Below the pieces are notes generated by a model, which was given only the letters and a program-made list of their open reading frames with translations, searched no databases and had not been told where the DNA came from. The translations under genes and the position numbers were made by a program. From an uncultured Phycisphaerales bacterium (GTDB lineage: Bacteria; Planctomycetota; Phycisphaerae; Sedimentisphaerales; Anaerobacaceae): a stretch of 64,000 bases of DNA. The stretch lies in assembly GCA_937927975.1 (NCBI GenBank), contig CALEZT010000268.1, positions 1 to 64,000 of the forward strand. Direction: 5' to 3'. This document shows positions 42,944-52,073 of the stretch, in pieces; within the stretch, counting starts at the first letter, position 1, and each line of letters opens with the position of its first letter.

Positions 42944-44293
42944 CTACAGCACCTTCGTCGTTCCCGGCATGGCGACGGGGTAGTTGCCTTTGGCGTCGGG
43001 CAGGACCGGGGCCGGGGTGTCGAGGGTCCAGTTGTCGATTCCCGGCGTCAGGTCGAGGTTGGAGGCCATCGCTTCTTCCCAGGTGACCATCTGGCCGGAC
43101 TCGGCGGCCATGCGCCCCAGGATGCCGACCATCGCGCCGTAGCAGGACCGCTCTGTTTCATTGTGAGGTTTGTTTTTGCGGATCGCGTCGAAGAGCCGGT
43201 CGTGCTCGACCTGGTACTGATTGCAGGGCGGGCCCTTGTATTGCCAGATCACGTTCTCGGGCGTCTGGTTGTAGCCTTTGAAGATCCGCGGGTTGCTCAC
43301 GCCCTCGCCGAGGACGGCCGAGCCCTTGGCGCCATGGATGATGTCGCCGAAGAAGCCCCAGCAGTTCTCGATGTGCCGGCCCTGGGCGAAGAGCCGTGTG
43401 CCGTCGGGGAAGTGGTACTCGACCGCGTAGTGATCGAAGAGCTGATCGGGGTTCGTGCGCGTCTGGCGGCCGCCCTGGCCTTGGGCGCTGACCGGCCAGG
43501 CATCCTTGCACCAGCAGCAGACGTCGAGGTTGTGGATCAGCCAGTCGAGGATGAAGCTGCCGTTGGCCCAGGTGAAGCAGTGATAGTTTCGGATCTGGTG
43601 GGCCAGTTCGCTCTCGCCGGGACGCTTGTTCGAGAAGGGGACCACGCCATGCACGCGATAGGCCCAGCAGGTGATCAGGTCGCCGATCAGGCCTTTGTGA
43701 AGCTGATCGACCGCTTCCTGCAGAGGTTTGGAGTGCCGGCTCATCAGGCCGCCTGCGATCTTGAGGTTCTTTTTCTCGGCCTCTTTGCCCGCCTTGAGCA
43801 CGCGTCGAATGCCTGGCGCGTCCACCGCAAAGGCCTTCTCCATGAAGACGTTGACGCCCCTGGCGACCGCGTACTCCACGTGCAGAGGCCGGAAGGCAGG
43901 CGGGGTCGCCAGCAGGACAACGCCGCCGGGGGCGATGGCGTCGATCGCCTTCTTGTACGCGTCCATGCCGAGGAACTGGCGGTCCTGGGGCACGTCCACC
44001 TTGTCGGCGAACTGGCCCTTGAGGCTCGCCAGGCTCGCCTGCATCCGGTCGGGGAACACGTCGGCGACTGCGACCAGCTTCGTCGGGCCCTGGGTCGAGA
44101 GGGCGTTGACCGCGGCGCCGGTTCCCCGCCCGCCGCAGCCGACGAGGGCGACCGGGATGGTGCTGTTCTCGCCGGCGTAGGCCCGGGTGTGAATGGCGGT
44201 TGTCAATGCCGCTCCGGCCAGAACTCCGGATGTCTGTTGCAGGAACTCCCGACGGGAAGTGGAACGCGTTTGCCTGTCGCCTCGCAGGTTCAT
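42944..44293 (-). CDS. Tat-exported Gfo/Idh/MocA family oxidoreductase
   Basis: 449 residues from the ATG at 44293, with AAAGGGG upstream. A twin-arginine signal (RREFLQQTSGVLAGAAL) precedes a Rossmann fold with VALVGCGGRGTGAAVN for NAD(P), and VNVFMEKAFAVDAPGIRRV, whose EK pair is the family hallmark. The C-terminal domain (about 190-430) includes HNLDVCCWCKDAWPVSAQGQ. Family members oxidise or reduce sugars; exported forms are abundant in Planctomycetota, where substrates are mostly unknown. The last 30 residues (PAPVLPDAKGNYPVAMPG) are a typical extension of this group. Confidence 0.88.
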   Translation of the reverse strand: MNLRGDRQTRSTSRREFLQQTSGVLAGAALTTAIHTRAYAGENSTIPVALVGCGGRGTGAAVNALSTQGPTKLVAVADVFPDRMQASLASLKGQFADKVDVPQDRQFLGMDAYKKAIDAIAPGGVVLLATPPAFRPLHVEYAVARGVNVFMEKAFAVDAPGIRRVLKAGKEAEKKNLKIAGGLMSRHSKPLQEAVDQLHKGLIGDLITCWAYRVHGVVPFSNKRPGESELAHQIRNYHCFTWANGSFILDWLIHNLDVCCWCKDAWPVSAQGQGGRQTRTNPDQLFDHYAVEYHFPDGTRLFAQGRHIENCWGFFGDIIHGAKGSAVLGEGVSNPRIFKGYNQTPENVIWQYKGPPCNQYQVEHDRLFDAIRKNKPHNETERSCYGAMVGILGRMAAESGQMVTWEEAMASNLDLTPGIDNWTLDTPAPVLPDAKGNYPVAMPGTTKVL

Positions 44294-44938
44294 CTGGCAC
44301 CCCTTTCGTGGTCTCCGTTGAATGGTAGCGGGGCGGTCGGCTCCCGGCCGCCTCTGAAACGGTCCCATTATCCCGACGAAAGCCGCACAAAGCAAGCGAA
44401 GATGGTGCATGACCGTTCTTGTGGTCCCCTTGGCGTAGTGGTCTTCTGACAGAAATCCGGGACGTGCGTTTATCGCTTTTTGGGGTACCAGCGGAGAGGG
44501 GGCACAAACGCGTCGTCAGAGTATCCGCGAATCCTTCGCCTCTGGCCGCTGGGAGGTTCGGCACACCTGGGATCGCGCGAGGGGGCCCCCAGCGAGCCTC
44601 GGGGCATCCCAGCCACACGTCCGCCAGGGGAAGACCCGTATTGGCCACGCACGGTCCACCCTCGGTGTCTGGCGTGCCCTCCCTCTCTCCGCTGGTACCC
44701 CCAAAAGCGCCAAACGCACCCCTGGAACGTGATTCGCCGCGATTGCGTGAAGGCGCGGAGCGGCGCCGGCCCCGTCCGACGCAACCGCGTGACGAAACGA
44801 GCTTCGCACCCGTGAGACGACGATGCGTCATGCAATTGACGACCGAATAAGCGTGGATGGAGTGCTACAAAGATGGACCGCCGGCGGGTATGATGTCGCT
44901 CGATTGTCGTCCTGTATGCTTGTTCAGTTGGAGGTCCG
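44294..44938. other. Intergenic region with MITE-like element
   Basis: About 645 bases between divergent genes, containing the inverted-repeat element at 44464-44719. Overlapping open frames inside the element exist on both strands but show no recognisable domain. Confidence 0.55.
44464..44719. mobile_element. MITE-like element, 256 bp
   Basis: Left arm 44464-44505 and right arm 44674-44719 are inverted copies (GTGCGTTT start, then a CTTTTGGGG and TACCAGCGGAGAG core) with a few mismatches and small gaps, giving terminal inverted repeats of about 42 bases. The interior has no transposase. Clear target-site duplications were not identified. Confidence 0.6.
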
Positions 44939-45526
44939 ATGACGGACATATTCGAAATCGCCAAGGAAGATCAGTCCCGAGCCTGGGACGTGGTCCGGGA
45001 GGCCCGAATCCAGGAAGCCTGGAAATCCATCGGGGCCGAGATCAACCTGGTCGGCTCGCTGCGGACCGGGCTTCTCATTCGCCATCTCGACATCGATTTT
45101 CACGTCTATACGGAGCCCATGGACCTCGCCGACAGCTTTCGGGCGATGGCGATCCTGGCACAGAATCCCAGGATGCGGCGGGTCACCTACGCCAACCTGC
45201 TGGACGCGGAAGACATGTGCCTCGAATGGCACGCGTGGTACGAAGACCCTCGCGGCGACACCTGGCAGATCGACATGATCCATATCGCGAAGGCCTCGCG
45301 GTACGCGGGCTACTTCGAGCGGGTGGCCGACCGGATCAACGCCGTGATCGACGAGGAGCAACGACAGGCGATCCTCTCGATCAAGTACGCGATTCCCGAA
45401 GACAAGAAGGTCATGGGCGTCAAGATCTACATGGCGGTGATGCGGGACGGCGTGCGGGACTACGCGCGGTTCGTCGAGTGGGAGAAGAGCCACCCCGAGG
45501 AGGGGATCTTCTCCTGGATGCCGTGA
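44939..45526 (+). CDS. Nucleotidyltransferase-fold protein
   Basis: 195 residues with GGAGG five bases before the ATG. The segment LVGSLRTGLLIRHLDIDFHVYT (split as Gly39-Ser40 then Asp51-x-Asp53) matches the minimal nucleotidyltransferase motif Gly-Ser followed by Asp-x-Asp, and QIDMIHIAKA could supply the third acid. Such proteins transfer nucleotides to small molecules or proteins, or act as antitoxins or toxins with a partner; no HEPN partner is adjacent. Classification below the fold is uncertain. Confidence 0.6.
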   Translation: MTDIFEIAKEDQSRAWDVVREARIQEAWKSIGAEINLVGSLRTGLLIRHLDIDFHVYTEPMDLADSFRAMAILAQNPRMRRVTYANLLDAEDMCLEWHAWYEDPRGDTWQIDMIHIAKASRYAGYFERVADRINAVIDEEQRQAILSIKYAIPEDKKVMGVKIYMAVMRDGVRDYARFVEWEKSHPEEGIFSWMP

Positions 45527-45531
45527 AGAAG

Positions 45532-45557
45532 CAGGGGCGACGCACGCGCCGCCCCTG
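45532..45557. terminator. Bidirectional terminator hairpin
   Basis: CAGGGGCG (45532-45539) pairs with CGCCCCTG (45550-45557) with a 10-base loop, in the 43-base gap between convergent genes. Confidence 0.65.
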
Positions 45558-45569
45558 TGAACCAGTCGA

Positions 45570-46505
45570 TCAGATGTATTCCACGGTGGCCGGGGGCTTG
45601 GGCGTCAGATCGTACAGGCAGCGATTGACGTCCGGGACTTCTGTGGTGATGCGATGGCAGATGCGATTCAGTGTCTTCCAGGGCAATTCCGTGGCCGTCG
45701 CCTGGCGGGCGTCGATGCTCTCGATGCAGCGGACGACGATGATCTGCCCGAATTCGCGTTTGTTGTTGCGGATGCCGGTGGCCCGGTCGTTCAGCAGGAC
45801 CGCCAGGTACTGGAAGGCTTTGGTGTCCGCCAGTTCCTCTTCCACGATGGCGGTGGCTTTGCGGACGGTGTCGAGCCGTTCGTGCGTGACCTCGCCGATG
45901 ATGCGGGCCGCCAGGGCGGGACCCGGGAACGGAATGCGATGGGTGATCTGGGCCGGGAGTTTCAGGAACTCGCAGACGGCGCGGACGTCGTCCTTGCGAA
46001 GCGTCTTGAGCGGCTCGACGACCGCGTATCCATAGGCCTGGTTGGTGTCGATGCCGAGCTGCGAGAGGATATTGTGCTGTCTCTTGATGCCCGCCACGGT
46101 CTCTTCGATGTCGGTCAGGATGGTGCCGTGCAGGAGGAACTTGGCGCCGGACTCTTTCACGAGCCGGCCGAAGACGCCGGAATAGAACGTGTCGGTGATG
46201 GCCTGGCGCTTCTGCTCGGGATCGGTCAGGCCTGCCAGAGCGTCAAGGAATTCCTTCTTCGCGTCGACCAGTTCGACCGGGATCTTCAGGTCCGCGAACA
46301 TCCGGACGACTCGCTGGGGTTCGCCTTCGCGCATGAGATCGTTGTCGATGAAGACCGTTCGAAGCCGATCGCCCAGGGCCCGATGGCCCAGGACCGTCAC
46401 GAGCGAGCTGTCCACGCCGCCGCTGAGGGCGTTGATGGCGGCGCCGGTGCCGACGGTCTTTCGGATCTCCGCGATCTGTTGTTCCACGAATGCCTTGCAG
46501 TCCAT
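45570..46505 (-). CDS. guaA: GMP synthase ATP-pyrophosphatase subunit (stand-alone)
   Basis: 311 residues. The PP-loop SGGVDSS is at 28-34, followed by the ATP-pyrophosphatase domain and the dimerisation domain with IPFPGPALAARIIGEVT and the C-terminal KPPATVEYI. It aminates XMP to GMP. The glutaminase domain present in most bacterial GuaA proteins (about 525 aa) is missing, as in archaeal two-subunit enzymes, and no separate glutaminase is in this window. Some motif residues differ from canonical GuaA (for example PFPGPAL rather than PFPGPGL), so a related PP-loop ligase cannot be fully excluded. Confidence 0.82.
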   Translation of the reverse strand: MDCKAFVEQQIAEIRKTVGTGAAINALSGGVDSSLVTVLGHRALGDRLRTVFIDNDLMREGEPQRVVRMFADLKIPVELVDAKKEFLDALAGLTDPEQKRQAITDTFYSGVFGRLVKESGAKFLLHGTILTDIEETVAGIKRQHNILSQLGIDTNQAYGYAVVEPLKTLRKDDVRAVCEFLKLPAQITHRIPFPGPALAARIIGEVTHERLDTVRKATAIVEEELADTKAFQYLAVLLNDRATGIRNNKREFGQIIVVRCIESIDARQATATELPWKTLNRICHRITTEVPDVNRCLYDLTPKPPATVEYI

Positions 46506-46687
46506 TCTGCATCCCTTCCTATGAGGTGCGTCGTTCGAGCGTCGTCCGCTCGGGATCGAGCCAGTCTAGGGGGCCGGAGACTGGCTGTCAAGCGACGGGA
46601 GGACGCGAAGTTGACAGGATCGGATCACGCGGGAACAATGGGCAAGCAGGGCGTGTGAAGAACCGTTCCTGCATGAAAGGAGATTCC

Positions 46688-47071
46688 ATGAAATCGTTTT
46701 CGAGAAGTGCAGGGGCTGCAATCGGTGTATCCGCCATGATGGCGGTTCTCGTGGTGTTCGTTGTCCCCGGCTGTTTCAGGCAGAACCAGGACAATTCCCC
46801 CATCAGCATCAACAATTCAGCGGGCCGGCCTGTGCTGAGCGTGACGTGCAGTCAGGACGGCTCCATCGCATATGTCGCGGATGGCCGGAACGTCTATCGA
46901 TACGATCGAGACACGTCCGGCGCCGGCCCGTCTTGGGAGTGCATCCTGTCTCAGGGGCAGCGGCTGGAAATGGCCGCGAAGCACGACTCCCGCGAACCGT
47001 TGCCTTCCGACACGCAGGAAAAGGGCTCTGAGGTCAAGTCCACTCCGACAACGCCGGAGGACAAAAGCTAG
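46688..47071 (+). CDS. Lipoprotein of unknown function, 127 aa
   Basis: The ATG at 46688 is chosen because AAGGAG lies 5 bases upstream. The N-terminal signal (MKSFSRSAGAAIGVSAMMAV) ends in a lipobox VVPGC, so the mature protein starts at a lipidated Cys. The rest is short: SVTCSQDGSIAYVADGRNVYRYD resembles a single beta-propeller-type strand pair, and the tail from KHDSREPLPSDTQEKG is disordered. No enzymatic motif. Confidence 0.65.
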   Translation: MKSFSRSAGAAIGVSAMMAVLVVFVVPGCFRQNQDNSPISINNSAGRPVLSVTCSQDGSIAYVADGRNVYRYDRDTSGAGPSWECILSQGQRLEMAAKHDSREPLPSDTQEKGSEVKSTPTTPEDKS

Positions 47072-47085
47072 CAGCACGAGCGGAA

Positions 47086-47119
47086 CGGGGCTCTGCCAAA
47101 GGGATTGAGCAGAGCCCCG
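47086..47119. terminator. Bidirectional terminator hairpin
   Basis: CGGGGCTCTGC (47086-47096) and its exact complement (47109-47119) with a 12-base loop, between the convergent lipoprotein and aspartate kinase genes. Confidence 0.7.
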
Positions 47120-47148
47120 GTATGGGTCAGGTCTCAAATGCCTGCGGA

Positions 47149-48519
47149 TCAGCTCGTCGGCTCGGGAGACTGGGTCAGCAGGGCCATGGCCAGCGCCTCG
47201 ACCGCGGTCTTTCGGTCCGTCTCCTTGACGCCGAACATGATGCTGATCTCCGAGGAGCCCTGGTTCATCATTTCGATGTTGACCCCGGCGTCGGCCAGGG
47301 CGGTGCAGGCCTTGGCCGCCATGCCGACCGCATACCGCATGCCCTCGCCCACGATCATAATCAGCGCCAGGCCGTGCTCGATCGTCACGTCGTCCGGGTG
47401 CAGTTCATTGCGGATGTGGTTGAGGATCTGCGGCTCCTTGTCGTGGATCAACGCCGCGGTGCGGAGGATCACCGACATGTTGTCGATCCCGGTGGGGACA
47501 TGCTCAAAAGACAGCTTCTCCCGTTCGAGGATCTGGAGCAGCCGACGGCCGAAGCCGACTTCGCGGTTCATCATGTACTTGCTCAGGAAGATCGAGCTGA
47601 AGCCGCCCGAGCTGGCGATGCCGGTGACGGCGCCCTGGCGGTACTTTCGTTGAGGAACGACCATCGTGCCCGGGGCCTCCGGCCGATTGGTGTTCTTGAT
47701 GCAGATGGGGACCTTGGCCTGTACGGCGGGGATGACCGCCTCGTCGTGGAACACGCCGAAGCCGGCATAGGACAGTTCCCGCAGCTCGCGATAGGTCAGC
47801 ATCGCGATGGCAGGGGCGTCCGGAATGATCCGCGGGTCGATGGCGTAGACCGAATCCACGTCGGTGAAGTTCTCGTAGACGTCGGCCTTGACCGCCGCGG
47901 CCAGGATTGAGCCGGTGATGTCCGACCCGCCGCGCGGGAAGGTCGCAACCTCGCCCTTGAGCGTATACCCGAAGAAGCCCGGGAAGATCACGATCTCCTG
48001 GATCTCCTTGAGCGTCGCCAGGCGGGCGTACGATTCCGGGAGCACCTGGGCGTTGCCGAAATCCTCGCTCAGGAGCATGCCGGCATCGCGAGGGTCCACG
48101 TACCGGGCCGAAAAGCCTTGTTTGACAAAGACTTGCGCCACCAGCTTGGCGCAGTTGTCCTCCCCGGCGGCCTTCATGGTGTCCATGAACTGGGCGTTGT
48201 GGGTCGAGCGGTTGGCGACGCGACCTCGCAGGTCGTTCTCGATCTCTGTGACGATGCTCGAATCCAGGCCCAACTCCTGCTGGATCTCCGCGAACCGTTG
48301 AACCAGGACGGCCAACTCGTTCTCGAAAGGCTGACCGGCGATCACCGCGTTGGCCAGGGCGATCAGCAGGTCGGTGACCTTGGTGTCCTTGGGGTGACGC
48401 TTGCCCGGCGCCGAAACCACGACGATCCGGCGGGCGCTGTCCGACGTGACGATACTGACGATCTTGAGGATCTGCTTGGCATCGGCAACCGATGTGCCGC
48501 CGAATTTCACGACCTTCAT
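47149..48519 (-). CDS. lysC: Aspartate kinase
   Basis: 456 residues. The amino-acid kinase domain has KFGGTSVADAKQI (5-17), VVVSAPGKRHPKDTKVTDLL, ANRSTHNAQFMDTMKAAGEDN and FPRGGSDITGSILAAA with YENFTDVDSVYAIDPRI. Two ACT domains follow from about residue 315. It phosphorylates aspartate at the start of the lysine, threonine and methionine pathway and is usually feedback-inhibited through the ACT domains. No other biosynthetic gene of the pathway is adjacent. Confidence 0.92.
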   Translation of the reverse strand: MKVVKFGGTSVADAKQILKIVSIVTSDSARRIVVVSAPGKRHPKDTKVTDLLIALANAVIAGQPFENELAVLVQRFAEIQQELGLDSSIVTEIENDLRGRVANRSTHNAQFMDTMKAAGEDNCAKLVAQVFVKQGFSARYVDPRDAGMLLSEDFGNAQVLPESYARLATLKEIQEIVIFPGFFGYTLKGEVATFPRGGSDITGSILAAAVKADVYENFTDVDSVYAIDPRIIPDAPAIAMLTYRELRELSYAGFGVFHDEAVIPAVQAKVPICIKNTNRPEAPGTMVVPQRKYRQGAVTGIASSGGFSSIFLSKYMMNREVGFGRRLLQILEREKLSFEHVPTGIDNMSVILRTAALIHDKEPQILNHIRNELHPDDVTIEHGLALIMIVGEGMRYAVGMAAKACTALADAGVNIEMMNQGSSEISIMFGVKETDRKTAVEALAMALLTQSPEPTS

Positions 48520-48762
48520 GCTTGCTCCTTATCCATGCCCATGCAACACTAGACCTGCCGCACTTGGTTCCACTGCGGCTGATGGCCCCTCAAAACCCGC
48601 CTCGCTGACATGCTCGGATTGTACCGGCCGCCCGATCCCCAGGCAAGCGGAAAATGGCGGAGGATGGCGCTTGTGCGATCCCCGGTCGAAGGGTATTGTG
48701 CAAGAGCAGTCGAGAGAGTGTCGAATCCTCAGTCCATATCGGAATCGTATGCGGAGAACGCC

Positions 48763-50874
48763 ATGGTTGGGAGTGTGGGAAAGTCGGGAGCGTCGTGTCT
48801 GTTGGCGCTGGTTCTGTCGAGCGTCCTTCTTGCGGCCGGACAGGCCGATCGGACGAGTATCACCACCGGGTCGCTGTTTCAAGAGATGATCGATATGGCG
48901 AACCTGGCGAGGTTCCCTTCGCCGGCGTTCCGCACCATCCAATTCTCTTCGTACGACCGTCGCAGCAAGCTGCCGGGCGGGCCGGACTGGTTCGCCAACT
49001 CCGACGGTTTTGGAGGCGAGCCGATCCCCAACTTCGAGAAAGTGCTGAGGGCCCCGGACGCCGACGGTGTGGGCGAGTACCTGATCGCGGACATCGAGGG
49101 GCCGGGAGCGGTGGTACGCTTGTGGACCGCGGCCATCTCCGGCCAGGTCCGGGTCTACCTCGATGACGCGGCGGACCCACTCTTCGAGGGCAGTGCGGAT
49201 GAGTTCTTCCGCCGGCCCTACGACCGATTCGGGCAGATGAAAAATCTCGATGCCGAGCGATTCCGTCGGACGATCTACCAGCGGGACGCTTCGTATGCTC
49301 CGATTCCCTTCGCCAGGCGACTCCGCGCCGTCTGGACCGGCAATATCAAGGAGATCCATTTCTACGAACTCCAGGTGCGTTTGTATGAGCCCAAGGCGTC
49401 CGTGGTCTCCTTCCGACCGGAGGATATTCGCCAGTATCGCCAGACGATCGACAAGGTGACTGCGATTCTCTCCGATCCGGACGGTAGTCTCTCACCGGCC
49501 TCCGAGCCGAAGGCATTCGAGGCGAGTCTCAAGCCAGAGGAGAAGGTTCAGCTCGTTCGCCTGGAAGGGCCCGCTGCCATCGCGCAGTTCAGTCTTCAAC
49601 TGGCTGCGAAGGATCTGGACCAGGCCCTTCGTCAGACTCTGCTGACCGTCACATTCGACGACTATCCGTGGGGCCAGGTCCAGTCGCCAGTGGGCGACTT
49701 CTTCGGGGCCGCTCCCGGCGTCAACCCCTATCGGTCTCTGCCGTTCACAGTCCGGCCGGACGGCACGATGGTGTGCCGATTCGTGATGCCGTTCGAGCGG
49801 TCGTGTCGCGTGGAATTGCAGAACTTGGGCGATCAGCCGGTCACGGCCAAGGGCGATGTGCAGACCATGCCGTTCGCCTGGGACGAGCGGACGATGCACT
49901 TTCGGGCTCGGTGGCGGGTCGATCACGATGTGATCGCGTCGAATCGCGACGTGCAGGATCTGCCTTTCCTGCTCGCCCAGGGCAAGGGCGTCTACGTTGG
50001 GACGAGCGTGTACCTCATGAATCCGTCTCCGATTCCCACGCCATACGGGAACTGGTGGGGCGAGGGCGACGAGAAGATCTTCGTGGACGGGGAGGCAACG
50101 CCCTCGACCTTCGGGACAGGGTCCGAAGACTACTTCAACTACTCCTGGTCGTCGCCGGACATCTTCCTGTTCCCCTATTGCGGCCAGCCGCGAAACGACG
50201 GGCCCGGCAACCGCGGATACGTGACGAACTATCGTTGGCACGTGCTCGACGCGATCCCGTTCCAAAGCAGCATCCGTTTCTATATGGAGCTGTTCAGCCA
50301 CGAGCGGACGCCGGGGATGTCGTACGCTCGGATCGGATACCACTACGCCAGGCCCGGCGTGACCGACGACCACCTGGCTTTGATGCCCAAGGACCTTCAG
50401 TTTGTGCCGCTGCCGGAGAACTGGCAGCCTGCGGCCCGCATGGGCGCGGCCAGATCGGTGTTCTTCCAGGCTGAGGGTGTTTTGGCCGATGCAGGCGAGA
50501 CGACGCTGAGAGAATCCCGCCTCTGGGCCGGCGGCAAGCTCCTGGTCTGGACCCCTCAGAAGAAGGGGGATCTCAAGAGCTTCAAGATCCCGGTCGCCAG
50601 AGAAGGCAAGAAGCAGATCCACGTCGCCTTGTCGCTGACGCCTGCCTCCGGTCGCGTGGCCTTCCACCTTGACGGCCAGCCTTTGCCGCTCGGGAACGGT
50701 GCCACCTCCCTCGATCTGCGCGACCTGCACAGGACGCTGCTGCGTAGCATGGATATGAAGCCAGGGGAACTGACCGCGGGCGAGCACGTTCTTGCGATCG
50801 AGTCTCTCGACGAACCCGGCTCGTCAGGCAAGCCGGAGATTGGCGTCGACTTCATCTGGGTGCAGGATCGATAG
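48763..50874 (+). CDS. Secreted DUF2961/GH172 protein, long form
   Basis: 703 residues from the ATG at 48763, where GGAG lies 6 bases upstream and a signal peptide follows (SCLLALVLSSVLLAAG). The GH172 domain contains DIEGPGAVVRLWTAA, PVGDFFGAAPGVNPYRSLPF, NWWGEGDEKIFVDGE and FGTGSEDYFNYSWSSPDIF. About 180 residues after it (RSVFFQAEGVLADAGETTL onward) form an additional beta-rich domain likely for carbohydrate binding. Compared with the 401-residue paralogue at 24080 it is a larger architecture and may act on a different glycan. Confidence 0.82.
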   Translation: MVGSVGKSGASCLLALVLSSVLLAAGQADRTSITTGSLFQEMIDMANLARFPSPAFRTIQFSSYDRRSKLPGGPDWFANSDGFGGEPIPNFEKVLRAPDADGVGEYLIADIEGPGAVVRLWTAAISGQVRVYLDDAADPLFEGSADEFFRRPYDRFGQMKNLDAERFRRTIYQRDASYAPIPFARRLRAVWTGNIKEIHFYELQVRLYEPKASVVSFRPEDIRQYRQTIDKVTAILSDPDGSLSPASEPKAFEASLKPEEKVQLVRLEGPAAIAQFSLQLAAKDLDQALRQTLLTVTFDDYPWGQVQSPVGDFFGAAPGVNPYRSLPFTVRPDGTMVCRFVMPFERSCRVELQNLGDQPVTAKGDVQTMPFAWDERTMHFRARWRVDHDVIASNRDVQDLPFLLAQGKGVYVGTSVYLMNPSPIPTPYGNWWGEGDEKIFVDGEATPSTFGTGSEDYFNYSWSSPDIFLFPYCGQPRNDGPGNRGYVTNYRWHVLDAIPFQSSIRFYMELFSHERTPGMSYARIGYHYARPGVTDDHLALMPKDLQFVPLPENWQPAARMGAARSVFFQAEGVLADAGETTLRESRLWAGGKLLVWTPQKKGDLKSFKIPVAREGKKQIHVALSLTPASGRVAFHLDGQPLPLGNGATSLDLRDLHRTLLRSMDMKPGELTAGEHVLAIESLDEPGSSGKPEIGVDFIWVQDR

Positions 50875-51011
50875 AAGCTTCGCGGCAGCGCGTCAGGCAT
50901 TCTGGTCGGCGCGGACGCTGAAGGTCTTGCTGCGCTTGTCAGAACCCGCCATCTCCCCCGTCGTACGGGTAATTGACGTTCAAGTGTTCTTTCAGTAGAG
51001 TTGCCGCGACC

Positions 51012-52073
51012 ATGAAACACGAGCAGAACAACAAACCTCGCCTGTTGGCGCTGGAACTGACGCGCCGCTGCCGGTTCAATTGTCGTCATTGCCGCGCGGA
51101 CGCCGGCGCCGAAGCCCGCGCCGAGGAGATGACCACGGACCAGTGGATGCGGATTCTCGACGGCATCGCCGCCTACGAGAAATGCGTCATCATCCTGACC
51201 GGAGGAGAGCCCCTGGAACGCGAGGACATCTTCGATCTGATCCGCCATGGCCGGAGCCTGGGCCTGCGCGTGGTCATGGCCACCTGCGGCTACGCCATCG
51301 ACGACCGGTCCGTCAAGGCCCTTCAGGAGGCGGGGGTTATGGCTCTGTCGTTTTCGCTCGATGGCGCCGAGGCCCGCACGCACGACGCGTTTCGCCGCAC
51401 GCCGGGGGCGTTTGACACGGTGACGAAAGCGGCCGAGGCCGCGCGCCTGGCCGGCATGCGATTCCAGATCAACACGACGATCACCCGGAGCAACTTGGCC
51501 GAGATTCCCCAAATTGCCGAATTGGCCCGGCGGTTGGGAGCCTATTGCTGGAACCCGTTCGTCCTGGTTCCGACCGGGCGGGGCGAAGAGATGGCCGACG
51601 AACTCCTGGAACCCCGGCAGTACGCCGAGCTTCTGGCCGATCTGCTGACGCTCAAGACGCAGTCGCCCATCGAGCTTCGCGTGACTTGCGGACCGCAGTA
51701 CGCCAGATTGTATCGGGAGACCGAAAGCCACAGGCCGGAGACGGCGGGGCGTCCTTCCGCCTCCATGCCGCCCAACGGCTGCATGGGTGGTCGGGGATTC
51801 GGATTCGTCAGTTATCGCGGGGACGTGCAGACCTGCGGATTCCTCGACGTCTCCGCGGGCAATCTCGTCGAGAGCGGATACGATTTCGCGAAGGTCTGGG
51901 ACGAATCGACATTCCTCAACGAGATTCGCGACGTGTCGTCGTACAAGGACAATTGCGGACGCTGCGCGTACGTGAGAGTCTGCGGCGGCTGCCGGGCGCG
52001 GGCCTACGCTGTGACGGGCGATTACCTCGCAGGCGATCCGATCTGTGGGTATGAGCCGAGGGGCACGCCGTGA
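51012..52073 (+). CDS. ahbD: Radical SAM haem synthase AhbD (alternative haem pathway)
   Basis: 353 residues from the ATG at 51012. The radical SAM cluster is Cys20, Cys24, Cys27 in LTRRCRFNCRHCRA, followed by IILTGGEPLEREDIF. A C-terminal SPASM-type region carries CGRCAYVRVCGGCRARAYA and GDYLAGDPIC, matching the second iron-sulphur cluster of AhbD/AhbC. AhbD converts iron-coproporphyrin III to haem b. The sister enzyme AhbC is related; the ALELTRRC start and the end of the protein favour AhbD. It overlaps the fused siroheme decarboxylase gene by four bases. Confidence 0.75.
   Translation: MKHEQNNKPRLLALELTRRCRFNCRHCRADAGAEARAEEMTTDQWMRILDGIAAYEKCVIILTGGEPLEREDIFDLIRHGRSLGLRVVMATCGYAIDDRSVKALQEAGVMALSFSLDGAEARTHDAFRRTPGAFDTVTKAAEAARLAGMRFQINTTITRSNLAEIPQIAELARRLGAYCWNPFVLVPTGRGEEMADELLEPRQYAELLADLLTLKTQSPIELRVTCGPQYARLYRETESHRPETAGRPSASMPPNGCMGGRGFGFVSYRGDVQTCGFLDVSAGNLVESGYDFAKVWDESTFLNEIRDVSSYKDNCGRCAYVRVCGGCRARAYAVTGDYLAGDPICGYEPRGTP

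Noticed and set aside
44857..46035. 392-codon frame overlapping the nucleotidyltransferase and GMP synthase genes
   Set aside because: It crosses two recognised genes in other frames and a terminator hairpin.
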